From Planomonospora sp. ID67723 (GTDB taxonomy: Bacteria > Actinomycetota > Actinomycetes > Streptosporangiales > Streptosporangiaceae), in assembly GCF_015711605.1 (NCBI RefSeq), contig NZ_JABTEZ010000007.1:62001-126000 (forward strand): a stretch of DNA of 64,000 nucleotides, in the 5' to 3' direction. The position numbers were made by a program, and so were the translations under genes. Of this stretch, positions 7,927-16,466 are shown in pieces. Position 1 is the first letter of the stretch. Every line of letters begins with the position of its first letter. The notes beneath the pieces are model-generated. The model ran no database searches, had not been told where the DNA came from, and saw nothing but the letters and a program-made list of their open reading frames with translations.

Positions 7927-8378
7927 CAGTTACGAGCCGTCCGTTCGCGGAGCATTTCCAGGGCGCTCTTCCAGGTCTGGGGCGAGAGCGCGGAGCCTGC
8001 CAGGGGGCCCTTGAAGGGGCCCTGGGCGGCCGCCGCGTCGTCAGCCGGAGAGGAGGCGGCTGTCGTGGCGGCGGCCGACAGGGAGACCGGGATGCGCTCC
8101 TCGGCCTGCCCGCGCTGCTCGGCTGCGGCCTCCAGGGCCTCCAGGTCCGTCTCCGTCAGGAGGGTGACCTGGCCTTCGGTGACGCCGAGCACCAGGGCCC
8201 GGTCGGTCACCCGGACGATGGCCACCGAGGAGTTGCGGGTCAACTGCTGGCGGGCGATCACGGAGAGGTGTCCTCCGCCGCGGCCGGCCAGCGGCTTGCG
8301 GGCGACCTTGGACAGCCCCCACACCAGGAGGAGGACCACCAGGAGCGAGAACGTGATTCTCAGGACGGTCTCGATCAT
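7926..8378 (-). CDS. fliO: Flagellar protein FliO
   Basis: 150 residues: one N-terminal membrane segment (about 5-24), then a short cytoplasmic domain with the beta-rich FliO signature (LSVIARQQLTRNSSVAIVRVTDRALVLGVTEGQVTLL) and an Ala/Ser-rich tail. FliO helps FliP assemble. Position between fliN and fliP is the canonical order. Sequence identity within the family is low, so position carries much of the weight. Confidence 0.88.
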   Translation of the reverse strand: MIETVLRITFSLLVVLLLVWGLSKVARKPLAGRGGGHLSVIARQQLTRNSSVAIVRVTDRALVLGVTEGQVTLLTETDLEALEAAAEQRGQAEERIPVSLSAAATTAASSPADDAAAAQGPFKGPLAGSALSPQTWKSALEMLRERTARN

Positions 8379-8443
8379 TTCGGGCTGCTCCTAGAAGGGG
8401 GCGGTCTCGGTCGTCGGGGCGGGGTGCTCCCCGCTGTGGCCGG

Positions 8444-9175
8444 TTACGGCCGGTCGCCGGTGGGCGCGATGATCTCGGTGATGCGGATGCCGAAGTTCTC
8501 GTCGATGACGACGACCTCTCCCCGGGCGACCAGGCGGCCGTTGACGAGCAGGTCGACGGGGCTTCCCGCGGCGCGGTCGAGCTCGACCACGGCGCCGGGG
8601 GCCAGCGACAGCAGCTCGCGGACGGTCATCCGGGTGCGGCCGAGCTCGGCGGTGACGCTCATCTCCACGCCGTGGAGCATCTCCAGGCCGCCCTTGCGGG
8701 CGGAGGCGGCGGGAGCGGCGCCGGGAGCCGCCGGCCACGGGAGGGCGACCAGGGCCAGGACGGCGCGCACGTCGCCGTCCTCCAGCAGCGGCACGAAGAT
8801 GGCCTCGCCGCGGTTGGCGAGCGCGCCGAGGCCGACCTGGGTCTCGACGGCCTGGGCGGGGGCGACGACGACCGGGCCCAGCACCTTGGCGGCCGCCTCC
8901 AGGGCGGGCTGCACGGCCTTGGCCAGGTCGAGCTCGCCGAGCGGGCTGTCCTTCAGTGCGTCGACCAGGTCCTGGCCGACGACGACCGCGACCTCACCCT
9001 GGACGCTGCCGGAGAAGCGGGCGCACACGGCCTGACCGGCCGGGATCTCGGCGGGGATGGAGGTGACGGGCGCGCCGGCCTCCAGGGTTCCGCCGGCGGG
9101 CAGCAGGGCCAGGGCGGCCTCGGCCGCGTCGAGGGCGAAGGCCACGCGCGGGGCGACGGTGATCGTGGTGGTCAT
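8444..9175 (-). CDS. fliN: Flagellar switch protein FliN, long FliY-like form
   Basis: 243 residues, about twice the length of enterobacterial FliN. The C-terminal third is a SpoA domain ([32 protein letters not shown] ... [20 protein letters not shown]). The N-terminal part ([40 protein letters not shown]) resembles a CheC/CheX-like domain, as in FliY, but I see no clear ExxN phosphatase pair. Forms the C-ring base with FliM and FliG. The ATG at 9175 overlaps the fliM stop. Confidence 0.92.
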   Translation of the reverse strand: MTTTITVAPRVAFALDAAEAALALLPAGGTLEAGAPVTSIPAEIPAGQAVCARFSGSVQGEVAVVVGQDLVDALKDSPLGELDLAKAVQPALEAAAKVLGPVVVAPAQAVETQVGLGALANRGEAIFVPLLEDGDVRAVLALVALPWPAAPGAAPAASARKGGLEMLHGVEMSVTAELGRTRMTVRELLSLAPGAVVELDRAAGSPVDLLVNGRLVARGEVVVIDENFGIRITEIIAPTGDRP

Positions 9176-10134
9176 GACTGGACTTCCGTTTCGTTCTGCG
9201 GCGTGGGCACGACGAGGCAGGCAAGGCGCGGACCCTGGCTGCCGGGCACTGCGTGGGCGAAGATGATGTCGGCGGCGGTCACCGTCAGCGGGGCCGTCAC
9301 CGCGTGGCTGAGCGGCACGACGTCGCCCGGCTCCAGCTTGACGATCTGGTCGGGCCTGAGCTGGACCGAGTCGAAGCGGACGGCGACCTCGATGGGCGTG
9401 GTGCCGAGCGCGGCGACCATGCTGCGGTGGGCGTCCTCGCGCGTCTTGCGCTGGGAGTCGCTGAGCGTGATGTCGGTGCCGCTGCTCTGGAGCTTGGGGA
9501 AGATCGAGGTGAACGGCAGGCAGAACGTCATCAGGCATTCCTCGCTGCCCACGGCCATCGTGAAGGTGGCCACGATGACGGCGTCGGCGGGGGCCGCGGC
9601 CTGGACGAACTGCGGGTTGTAGTCGATCGCGCCCAGCATCGGCCGGAAGTCGGTGATGGACTCGAAGGCGTAGTGCATCTCGTCCAGGACCCGGTTGAGC
9701 AGGTCGCGCAGGAGCGGGAGCTCCATGTCGGTCAGCGGGCGCTCGATCTGGGGGCCGCCGGGGCCGCCGAGCATGTGGTCGATGCTGGCCATCGCGCTGC
9801 TGAGCGAGAACTCCATGATGGCCGCGCCGGGCAGCGGGTCCAGGGTCAGCGTGGCGACGATGGTCGGGTTGGACAGGCCGGAGATGTACTCGTCGTAGGT
9901 GAGCTGCTGGATGGAGACCAGCGACACCTGCGACACGACGCGCAGCGTGGAGGTGAGCAGCGTCGTGTACTGGCGGGCGAAGGTCTCGTAGGCGATCTGA
10001 AGCGTGCGGGTGTGCTCACGCGACAGCTTGATCGGACGGCGGAAGTCGTAGGTGTGCGGCTCAGAGGTCTTCGCCCGTCGGGACACGCGTCCTAGCAGGC
10101 GATGCGTCGGGGCCGAAGTCTGCGTCTCGCTCAC
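9172..10134 (-). CDS. fliM: Flagellar motor switch protein FliM
   Basis: 320 residues from GTG 10134. The FliM core is clear: [27 protein letters not shown] near the start, [40 protein letters not shown] and a C-terminal SpoA domain. It binds CheY-P and sets rotation. The usual N-terminal CheY-binding peptide (LSQxEIDALL) is absent. A longer frame opens at ATG 10146, but that ATG is part of the -10 element of a sigma-28-type promoter (10142-10171), so the true start must be downstream. GTG 10134 falls about where transcription should begin, suggesting a leaderless message. Confidence 0.94.
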   Translation of the reverse strand: MSETQTSAPTHRLLGRVSRRAKTSEPHTYDFRRPIKLSREHTRTLQIAYETFARQYTTLLTSTLRVVSQVSLVSIQQLTYDEYISGLSNPTIVATLTLDPLPGAAIMEFSLSSAMASIDHMLGGPGGPQIERPLTDMELPLLRDLLNRVLDEMHYAFESITDFRPMLGAIDYNPQFVQAAAPADAVIVATFTMAVGSEECLMTFCLPFTSIFPKLQSSGTDITLSDSQRKTREDAHRSMVAALGTTPIEVAVRFDSVQLRPDQIVKLEPGDVVPLSHAVTAPLTVTAADIIFAHAVPGSQGPRLACLVVPTPQNETEVQS

Positions 10135-10141
10135 GGAAACA

Positions 10142-10171
10142 CCCATCGGCGACGCTTCTCCCCGTATGAGG
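10142..10171 (-). promoter_or_regulatory. Sigma-28 (FliA/WhiG)-type promoter of fliM operon
   Basis: CCTCA, 16 bases, GCCGATGGG on the minus strand. One of twelve sites in the window with this form and spacing. Confidence 0.8.
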
Positions 10172-10304
10172 AAATGCCGGAAATCGGGTTCACCTCGTGA
10201 CGGAGGGTCCCGTGTCCCGCGGGGCCGCGCCCCGCCGATGTTCTGTTCTCTCCCTGCTTCAGGTGCTCCTTTCCGCCCGGTGCGGCGGGTGTGAGGGGGT
10301 CTCG

Positions 10305-10354
10305 CGGGCCGGCCGGCCCGGGTGGTCCTGCCCGGGCCGGCCGGCCCGGGCAGG
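10305..10354. terminator. Double GC palindrome between fliL and fliM
   Basis: A 28-base perfect palindrome at 10327-10354 (half site GGCCGGCCCGGGCAGG read outward) lies beside a related 16-base palindrome at 10305-10320 (CGGGCCGG / CCGGCCCG). They follow the fliL stop by 16 bases and probably end the flbD-motA-motB-fliL message. No T-run. A cruciform or protein site is also possible. Confidence 0.5.
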
Positions 10355-10369
10355 TGGTACGGCGGGCGC

Positions 10370-10831
10370 CTACTGCATCACGAACTCGGTGAAGTAGATG
10401 TCCATGACCTCGCCCTCGTAGGCCTTCTCCACCTTCTCCAGCAGTTCCTTCTTGGCCAGGTTGCGCGCCTTGTCCGAGGAGAGCTCGTCGACCGGCCTGT
10501 TGCTGAACTGGTTGATGGCCAGGTCCAGGGCCTTGCTGCCGTCAGGCGCCTCCTTGACTTCCTTGGTCGCCTGCAGGGCCAGTTTGAGCTTGAGGAAGTG
10601 CCCGTCGGCCAGGTTGATGGTGATCGCGTCCAGCGCCGCGACGGCGCCGGGCTCCGGCTTGGGCTCCTCCGCCGGCTCCCCGCTCCCGGCGAAGAGCAGG
10701 AAGTAGGCCGCCGCGGCCGCCACGACGACGAGTACGGCTCCGGCGATGATGAAGAGCTTCTTCTTCGACTTCTTGCCGCCGTCCTTCGCCTCCTCGGCGT
10801 CGGGCGCGGCCTTGAGCTTTGCGGTGGCCAT
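10370..10831 (-). CDS. fliL: Flagellar basal-body protein FliL
   Basis: 153 residues: lysine-rich cytoplasmic start, one membrane segment (about 26-47), an acidic Pro-rich linker and a stomatin-like extracytoplasmic domain (ITINLADGHFLKLKLALQATKE ... EVMDIYFTEFVMQ). FliL surrounds the stator and stabilises it under load. Follows motB by 16 bases in the motA-motB-fliL run. Confidence 0.93.
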   Translation of the reverse strand: MATAKLKAAPDAEEAKDGGKKSKKKLFIIAGAVLVVVAAAAAYFLLFAGSGEPAEEPKPEPGAVAALDAITINLADGHFLKLKLALQATKEVKEAPDGSKALDLAINQFSNRPVDELSSDKARNLAKKELLEKVEKAYEGEVMDIYFTEFVMQ

Positions 10832-10847
10832 GGTTCTCTCCTGGGTG

Positions 10848-11753
10848 TCAGTGGCTCGTGCTGGGCACGCCCGCGGCGGCGGGCAGCAGCGCCTTGGTCT
10901 GGGCGTCGAGGTCGGACAGGACGACCACCTCGACCCGGCGGTTCAGCGTCACCGACCGGGGGTCGGTGTCGGGGTAGAGCGGTCGCTGGTCGGCGTAGCC
11001 GGAGGCGTTCACCCGCGAGGCGGGAAGGCCCCTGGTGATCAGCCTGCGGACCACCGTGGAGGCCCGCGCGGTCGACAGCTCCCAGTTCGACGGGTACGGG
11101 CCCGAGTTCACCGGCAGCCAGTTGGTGTGCCCGTCGACCTCGATCTTGTTCTTCTCGGTGCGCAGGGCCGGAGCGATCGCGTCGATGATCCTGCGGCCGT
11201 CCGACAGCAGCGTGGCGCTGTTGTTGCCGAACACGACGGAGCTGGTGACGACGGTGACGACCAGGCCGCGCTCGTCGACGCGGAACTGCACGCTGTCGGA
11301 GGCGTTCTGCTTGTTCAGCGCCGCCTGGATCTTCTTCTTGATCCGGTCGAACTTCTCGACCTCCTTCTCCGCGTTCTTCGCGCGGGCGGAGGCCTTGGCA
11401 CGGTCGAGGGCGGCGAGGGCGGCACGGGCCTGCTTCTCCGCCTCCTCCTTCTCTTCCTTGGTGGCCGGGGCGGAGATGTCCATGGGGGCCGAGTCGCCGC
11501 CGCCGGCGTCGCCGGCCACCGCAGAGCCCGGTGCGGCGAAGGTGACCGAGGGGTTGCCGAAGGCCATCGACAGGCTCGACTTGAGCGCGTTGAACTTGTT
11601 CTGGTCGACCTGGCTCATGGCGAACAGCACGATGAACAGGGCCATCAGCACGGTCAGCATGTCGCCATAGGTGACCAGCCAGCGCTCGTCGGCGTGCGCC
11701 TCCTCCTCATGGCCTCCCGCGTGCTTCTTGTGTCGGCGGACCTTGGTGCTCAT
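10848..11753 (-). CDS. motB: Flagellar stator protein MotB
   Basis: 301 residues. The single membrane helix begins TYGDMLTVLMALFIVLFAMS; Asp31 is the proton-carrying residue. An Ala/Lys/Glu-rich linker follows, then an OmpA-like peptidoglycan-binding domain (VDGHTNWLPVNSG, NWELSTARASTVVRRL, GYADQRPLYPD, RRVEVVV). It anchors the stator to the wall. The ATG overlaps the motA stop. Confidence 0.96.
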   Translation of the reverse strand: MSTKVRRHKKHAGGHEEEAHADERWLVTYGDMLTVLMALFIVLFAMSQVDQNKFNALKSSLSMAFGNPSVTFAAPGSAVAGDAGGGDSAPMDISAPATKEEKEEAEKQARAALAALDRAKASARAKNAEKEVEKFDRIKKKIQAALNKQNASDSVQFRVDERGLVVTVVTSSVVFGNNSATLLSDGRRIIDAIAPALRTEKNKIEVDGHTNWLPVNSGPYPSNWELSTARASTVVRRLITRGLPASRVNASGYADQRPLYPDTDPRSVTLNRRVEVVVLSDLDAQTKALLPAAAGVPSTSH

Positions 11754-12523
11754 CAGGCGGCCTTCTTCTCCTCGGCCTCACCCGGGGGAAGCAGGCTCCT
11801 GAGCTTCTGCGAGACCAGGCGCGGGTTGGTGCCGGCCTGGATGTTGGCGATGCCCTCGATGGTCAGTTCCATCTGGGCGCACTCCAGCTCGCTGAGGCGC
11901 TTGAGCCGGTTGCCGATGGGCAGCCAGATCACGTTGGCGCTGAACACGCCCCACAGCGTCGCGACGAACGCGGCGCCGATCATGTGTCCGAGCTTCGAGG
12001 GGTCGCTGAGGTTCTCCAGGACCAGCACGAGGCTGATGACGGTGCCGATGATGCCGATCGTGGGGGCGTAGCCGCCCATGTCGGTGAAGATCTTGGCGCC
12101 GGACTTGTCGGCCTTGCGCTTGGCCTCGACCTCGGCCTCCAGGATCTCCCGGAGCTCCTCGGGGTCGGTGCCGTCGATGGCCAGCTCCAGGCCGCGGCGG
12201 AGGAACGGCTCCTCCACTTCCTTGATCGCGTCCTCCAGGGCCAGCAGGCCCTCGCGGCGGGCGCGCTCGGCGAGCTTGACGATCGACTCGACCAGCTCGG
12301 TGCCGGGCACCGGCTTGGACTTGATGGCCCGCTGGATCTGCTTGCCGATGCCGAGGCTGTCGCGCAGGACGCCGCCGGCCATCGCCACACCGAAGGTGCC
12401 GCCGAAGACCAGGATGAGCGGGGCCGGGAGCATGATCGACATCGGGTCGGCGCCCTCGAGCAGCATCATCGCCAGCATGGAGACGACGGCGATGCCGATA
12501 CCTGCCAGGGTTGCCGGATCCAT
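11753..12523 (-). CDS. motA: Flagellar stator protein MotA
   Basis: 256 residues with four membrane segments and the conserved cytoplasmic loop that contacts FliG (ESIVKLAERARREGLLALEDAI). The GGYAPTIGIIGTVISLVLVLENL and GAAFVATLWGVFSANVIWLPIGNRL segments line the proton channel. Starts directly after the flbD stop, consistent with coupled translation. Confidence 0.96.
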   Translation of the reverse strand: MDPATLAGIGIAVVSMLAMMLLEGADPMSIMLPAPLILVFGGTFGVAMAGGVLRDSLGIGKQIQRAIKSKPVPGTELVESIVKLAERARREGLLALEDAIKEVEEPFLRRGLELAIDGTDPEELREILEAEVEAKRKADKSGAKIFTDMGGYAPTIGIIGTVISLVLVLENLSDPSKLGHMIGAAFVATLWGVFSANVIWLPIGNRLKRLSELECAQMELTIEGIANIQAGTNPRLVSQKLRSLLPPGEAEEKKAA

Positions 12524-12808
12524 TTATCGCTCCTGCCGGTGGAGGCGCACGACACGCGCCTGATCGGATTCGGCGGAACCGGTGGACGGCAGGCGGTGCG
12601 TGCCCGAGGAGACGAGGATCTCGGCGTCGGCGATCAGCTCGGCGCGGTAACGGCGCACCAGGCCGAGGAACTCGCTCAGGGACTCCGCGATGATGTACTT
12701 GGTCCCGTCCACGAGAGTGATCACCGTGTCGGGAGTCTGGTCGGCTCGCTCGATCAGGTCCGGGTTCAGTGCGAACTCCGGCCCGTTGAGGCGCGTAAGA
12801 AGTATCAC
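12524..12808 (-). CDS. flbD: FlbD-family flagellar protein
   Basis: 94 residues from GTG 12808 (VILLTRLNGPEFALNPDLIERADQTPDTVITLVDGTKYIIAESLSEF). This matches the short FlbD/SwrD family, which in Bacillus raises stator power and always sits next to motA. GGACGG precedes the start. The open frame continues far upstream but that part overlaps a sigma-28-type promoter at 12873-12902 and lacks family similarity. First gene of the motA-motB-fliL operon. Confidence 0.9.
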   Translation of the reverse strand: MILLTRLNGPEFALNPDLIERADQTPDTVITLVDGTKYIIAESLSEFLGLVRRYRAELIADAEILVSSGTHRLPSTGSAESDQARVVRLHRQER

Positions 12809-12872
12809 TGGGGTCCGTCCCTTGAAGTCGTCGGCGGGCAGCGAGCGGCCATCCCTGAACCGCGCTGTCTTC

Positions 12873-12902
12873 CCCATCGGCCGCCGCCGGTCCCGCCTGA
12901 GG
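12873..12902 (-). promoter_or_regulatory. Sigma-28-type promoter of flbD-motA-motB-fliL
   Basis: CCTCA, 16 bases, GCCGATGGG on the minus strand, about 65 bases before the flbD start. The spacer nearly repeats that of the flhA promoter. Confidence 0.8.
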
Positions 12903-13322
12903 AAACACGGCGGCCGAGGTCCCCGTCCGCGCGGACCGCCCGGTTTCGGCGTTGCCCCCGGCACGGTCGTGGCACTAAGATCGAAAACGTGACTGCCGGG
13001 TCGGCCATGGGCCAACGACGAGTAGGGCACCCGGCCGCCGAGTGAGCGCCGGGCGGCCCAGAGGTCCGCCTTCTTCTCTCCTCCCGCGCCTCCCGCGTGA
13101 GGTCTCCACGTGCTCGGCGGCGCGCCGCCGCCGCTTCCGGGGACCGTCGGCGAGCCCGCCGGATGCACGGCGAGCCTTCGCCGCCCCCCTGGTTTCCGCA
13201 CGCCACCACTCCTGCACCACGGCCGAGGCCGCCCGTGGTGAGCCCTTACCGCCCGCCGGGCGGTTGTCCGTCATGCCCGCGAACGGCCCGCGGGACCACC
13301 GATCCCGACCAGAAAGCAGAGA
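12903..13322. other. Intergenic, no gene recognised
   Basis: Divergent gap between the flbD promoter and the F420-type/hemerythrin gene. Frames here in both strands lack family similarity. No clear promoter, repeat or RNA was seen apart from general GC-rich inverted repeats. Confidence 0.5.
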
Positions 13323-14159
13323 ATGCCGAACGATTTCAACCAGCAGATCATCGAAGAGTTCCGCGCCAACCAAGGACGTGTCGGCGGCATGTTCGAGGGG
13401 GCCCGGCTGCTGCTGCTGACCACCACCGGAGCACGGTCCGGCACCCGGCACACGACCCCGGTCGGCTACTTCCCCGACGGCGGCGAGCGGGTCCTGATCA
13501 TCGCCTCGGCCGGCGGCGCGCCGAACCACCCCGCCTGGTTCCACAACCTGGTGGCCGACCCCCGCGTCACCGTCGAGGACGGCGTCTTCACCTACGAGGC
13601 CGAGGCCGTCGTCCTTCAGGGCGCCGAGCGCGACCAGGCCTTCGCCCGCGCCGTCGAGGCCGACCCCGCGTGGGCCGACTACCAGGCCAAGACCTCGCGG
13701 GTCATCCCCGTGGTCGCCCTCCGGCAGGTCGCGGGCGGGCCGCCGAACGCGTCGTCGTGGGGCGCGGCCCTCAAGCTGATCCACGACGCGTTCCGCCGGG
13801 AACTCGCCCTGATCCGCAAGGAGATCGCCGAATCGGGCCCCGGCCTGGGCGCCCAGCTCCGGGTGAACTGCCTGACCTTCTGCCGGGGGCTGCACCACCA
13901 CCACACCAACGAGGACGCCGGGATGTTCCCGGCCCTCGCCGGGCAGCGCCCCGAGCTCGCCCCGGTCCTGGACCGGCTGGGCGAGGAGCACCTGAAGATC
14001 GCGGCTCTCCTCGACGACCTGCAGAAGGTCATCTCCGCCGAGGGCGCCGACCCGCTGCTGGTGCTCTCCGAGGTCGAGCGGCTCACCGATGCGCTGGAGA
14101 GCCACCTGACCTACGAGGAGGAGCAGCTGATCCCGATCCTCGACGCCCCGGCCTCCTGA
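13323..14159 (+). CDS. F420-type nitroreductase/oxidoreductase fused to hemerythrin domain
   Basis: 278 residues. Residues 1-135 are a Ddn/DUF385-like split-barrel (LLLTTTGARSGTRHTTPVGYF, HPAWFHNLVADPRVTVE), a family that binds the deazaflavin F420. Residues about 150-278 are an HHE hemerythrin domain (LHHHHTNEDAGMFP, EEHLKIAALLDDL, HLTYEEEQLIPIL) that would hold a di-iron site. The fusion is known in actinobacteria; the substrate is not. ATG 13323 follows a purine-rich AGAAAGCAGAGA. Sits on the opposite strand inside the flagellar island, so it is an insertion relative to the usual gene order. Confidence 0.85.
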   Translation: MPNDFNQQIIEEFRANQGRVGGMFEGARLLLLTTTGARSGTRHTTPVGYFPDGGERVLIIASAGGAPNHPAWFHNLVADPRVTVEDGVFTYEAEAVVLQGAERDQAFARAVEADPAWADYQAKTSRVIPVVALRQVAGGPPNASSWGAALKLIHDAFRRELALIRKEIAESGPGLGAQLRVNCLTFCRGLHHHHTNEDAGMFPALAGQRPELAPVLDRLGEEHLKIAALLDDLQKVISAEGADPLLVLSEVERLTDALESHLTYEEEQLIPILDAPAS

Positions 14160-14240
14160 ACCGACGCCGTCCTGAATCCGGTCGTACGGCAGGCGCCTGC
14201 CGTACGACCGCACCCGGAGCGCGGTTCGCCGCCTTCCGCA

Positions 14241-14299
14241 AATAGTGGAACAGATCATTCCGATCTGCTATTCTGGAACAGAACGAAACATTCTGTTCC
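14241..14299 (+). promoter_or_regulatory. Two inverted repeats, candidate operators upstream of the epoxide-hydrolase-like gene
   Basis: AATAG-TGGAA-CAGATC-ATTCC-GATCTG-CTATT spans 14241-14272, and GGAACAGAA-N7-TTCTGTTCC spans 14275-14299. Both share GGAACAGA half sites and end 19 bases before the start codon at 14318. The layout suits a TetR-type repressor, but no such gene is adjacent. Confidence 0.6.
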
Positions 14300-14317
14300 C
14301 GGACGTGAGGACTGAGC

Positions 14318-15439
14318 ATGAGCGCGATCCGCCCCTTCCGCATCGAGATCCCTCAGGCCGACGTCGACGACCTCCGCGACCGGCTCGTCCGCGCCCGCTG
14401 GGGCACCGAGATCCCCGGCCAGGGCTGGTCGCGCGGCGTGCCGGTCGACTACCTGCGCGGCCTGGCGCAGTACTGGGCCGACGGCTACTCCTGGCGCGCC
14501 GCGGAGGCCCGCCTCAACGAGCTGCCGCAGTTCCTGACGGAGGTCGACGGCCAGACCCTGCACTTCGCGCACGTCCGCTCCGCCAACCCGGACGCGGTCC
14601 CGCTGCTGATCACGCACGACTGGCCGGCGTCGTTCGTCCTCTACCTGCCGGTGATCGAGGCCCTCTCCGCCGACTTCCACGTCGTGCTCGCCAGCAACCC
14701 CGGCGTCGGCTTCTCGGGCCCGCTGACGGCGCCCGGCTGGAACACCGGCAAGGCGGCCGCCGCCTTCAACGAGATCATGGCTCGCCTCGGCTACGACCGC
14801 TACGGCGTCCAGGGCACCGGCGGAGGCGGCTGGATCGCGGTGGAGATGGGCCGCCAGGCCCCGTCCCACGTCATCGGCGTCCACGTCAACGGCCATGTGA
14901 CCTTCCCCTCGGACGACCCGGCGGACTTCGCGGACCTGACCCCGGCCGAGCAGGAGCGCCTGCAGCGGCTGCAGGAGTTCCGCGACGACAAGATGGGCTT
15001 CAACGCCATCCAGTCGACCCGGCCGCAGACCCTGGCCTTCGGCCTGCACGACTCGCCGGTGGGACAGCTGGCCTGGATCGTCGAGAAGTTCAAGGAGTGG
15101 ACGGACCCGTCGGCCGAGCTGCCCGAGGACGCGGTCGACCGCGATCTGCTGCTGACCAACGTGAGCCTGTACTGGTTCACCGGGACGGCGGGCTCGTCGG
15201 CCAACGTCTACTGGGAGGGCGCGCACGACCCGTCGGCGTGGGCCCCGAAGGAGAAGTCGGCCGTGCCGCTGGGCGTCGCCCTCGGCGTCACCGACATCAC
15301 GGTCCGCCGGTACGCGGAGCGGGACGCGCCCGTCGTCCACTGGACGGAGCTCCCCCGGGGCGGCAACTTCCTCTCGGCCGAGCAGCCCGGCCTGTTCGCC
15401 GACGACGTCCGCGCCTTCTTCGAGAACCACCGCAAGTGA
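14318..15439 (+). CDS. Epoxide-hydrolase-family alpha/beta protein lacking catalytic residues
   Basis: 373 residues. The N-terminal EHN domain (FRIEIPQADVDDLRDRLVRARW) and the alpha/beta-hydrolase core are normal in length and order. However, the nucleophile motif, usually QGGDWG, reads QGTGGGGW, so the Asp is a Gly. The general base in the usual GGHFAA-EQP motif reads GGNFLSAEQP, so the His is an Asn. The oxyanion motif HGWPGS is HDWPAS. The protein should not hydrolyse epoxides by the family mechanism and may be a binding protein or use another chemistry. The start follows a GTGAGGACTGAGC leader and two inverted repeats. Confidence 0.8.
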   Translation: MSAIRPFRIEIPQADVDDLRDRLVRARWGTEIPGQGWSRGVPVDYLRGLAQYWADGYSWRAAEARLNELPQFLTEVDGQTLHFAHVRSANPDAVPLLITHDWPASFVLYLPVIEALSADFHVVLASNPGVGFSGPLTAPGWNTGKAAAAFNEIMARLGYDRYGVQGTGGGGWIAVEMGRQAPSHVIGVHVNGHVTFPSDDPADFADLTPAEQERLQRLQEFRDDKMGFNAIQSTRPQTLAFGLHDSPVGQLAWIVEKFKEWTDPSAELPEDAVDRDLLLTNVSLYWFTGTAGSSANVYWEGAHDPSAWAPKEKSAVPLGVALGVTDITVRRYAERDAPVVHWTELPRGGNFLSAEQPGLFADDVRAFFENHRK

Positions 15440-15550
15440 GACGACCGGCGTGTGCCCCGGATGACCTCGCTTCCGAGCGGGCTCCGGGGCACGGCCCTTT
15501 CAGACCGCGATCTCCGCGCCGCCGTACGGCACCGCGCGGGTGAAGCGAAA

Positions 15551-15585
15551 GGCCCCGGGCACGCGTGCGGTGCGTGCCCGGGGCC
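15551..15585. terminator. Bidirectional terminator hairpin
   Basis: Perfect 14-base stem GGCCCCGGGCACGC / GCGTGCCCGGGGCC with a seven-base loop, between the convergent epoxide-hydrolase-like gene and flgE. Confidence 0.8.
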
Positions 15586-15616
15586 GGTGCGATCCCCGCA
15601 TGCGGGGAGGCGCAGA

Positions 15617-16465
15617 CTAGCGCTTGAGGTTGACCAGGTCGTTCAGCAGCTCGTCGGAGGTGCTGATCACCTTGGTGTTGGCCTGGAAACCGCGCTGGGA
15701 GATGATCAGGTTGGTGAACTCCTGACCGAGGTCGACGTTGGACATCTCCAGCGCGCCGGTCTGCATCAGGCCCATGCCGCCGGTGCCCGCGGTGCCGACC
15801 GCGGCGTCACCGGAGTTCACGGTGGCGCGGTAGGTCGAGCCGCCGGCCTTCTCCAGACCACCCGGGTTCACGAAGTTGCCCATGGCGACCCGGGCGATCG
15901 GGCGCTTGGTGCCGTCGGTCATGACACCGACGAGGGTGCCGTCCTGGGAGATGGTGTAGGACTCCAGGGAGCCGTCCATCGGCAGCTGCACGGGCGTCAC
16001 CGGGTCGGTCGTGTCGAAGGTGCCGTCGGCGGTGTTCCAGCCGAGGACGAAGTTGCCGTCGGGGGTGACCATGGTGCCGTTGGCGTCGAAGCTGAACGAG
16101 CCCGCCCGGGTGTAGAGCTGCTCGGCGCCGTTCTGCACGACGAAGAAGCCGTCGCCCTGGACCATCAGGTCGGTCTTGCGGCCGGTGGTCTGCGCCGCGC
16201 CCTGGCCGAAGTTGGTCTCGATGCCGGCCAGGCGCACGCCCAGGCCGACCTGCGCCGGGTTGGAACCACCGGCGGCCTGGTTCACGCCGTCGGCGACCTG
16301 CGGGGCGCCCGCGGCGCGCATCATCTGGCTCAGGGTGTCCTGGAACGTGGTCTGGGACGACTTGAAGCCGGTGGTGTTGACGTTGGCGATGTTGTTACCG
16401 GTCACGTCCATCATCGTCTGGTGGACGCGCAGGCCGCTGATGCCCGAGTACAGGGAGCGAAGCAT
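15617..16465 (-). CDS. flgE: Flagellar hook protein FlgE (FlgE/F/G family)
   Basis: 282 residues. The N-terminal rod motif MLRSLYSGISGLRVHQTMMDVTGNNIANVNTTGFK and the C-terminal coiled region (VDLGQEFTNLIISQRGFQANTKVISTSDELL) frame a short central domain with DLMVQGDGFFVV and YTRAGSFSFDANG. Next to flgD and fliK this is the hook protein; it is shorter than the 400-residue Salmonella hook but typical for actinobacteria. Last gene of the flgB operon, before a strong hairpin. Confidence 0.92.
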   Translation of the reverse strand: MLRSLYSGISGLRVHQTMMDVTGNNIANVNTTGFKSSQTTFQDTLSQMMRAAGAPQVADGVNQAAGGSNPAQVGLGVRLAGIETNFGQGAAQTTGRKTDLMVQGDGFFVVQNGAEQLYTRAGSFSFDANGTMVTPDGNFVLGWNTADGTFDTTDPVTPVQLPMDGSLESYTISQDGTLVGVMTDGTKRPIARVAMGNFVNPGGLEKAGGSTYRATVNSGDAAVGTAGTGGMGLMQTGALEMSNVDLGQEFTNLIISQRGFQANTKVISTSDELLNDLVNLKR

Positions 16466-16466
16466 T

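Noticed and set aside
12805-13209. Minus-strand frames upstream of flbD as genes
   Set aside because: They cross the flbD promoter and carry no similarity; FlbD family length supports GTG 12808.
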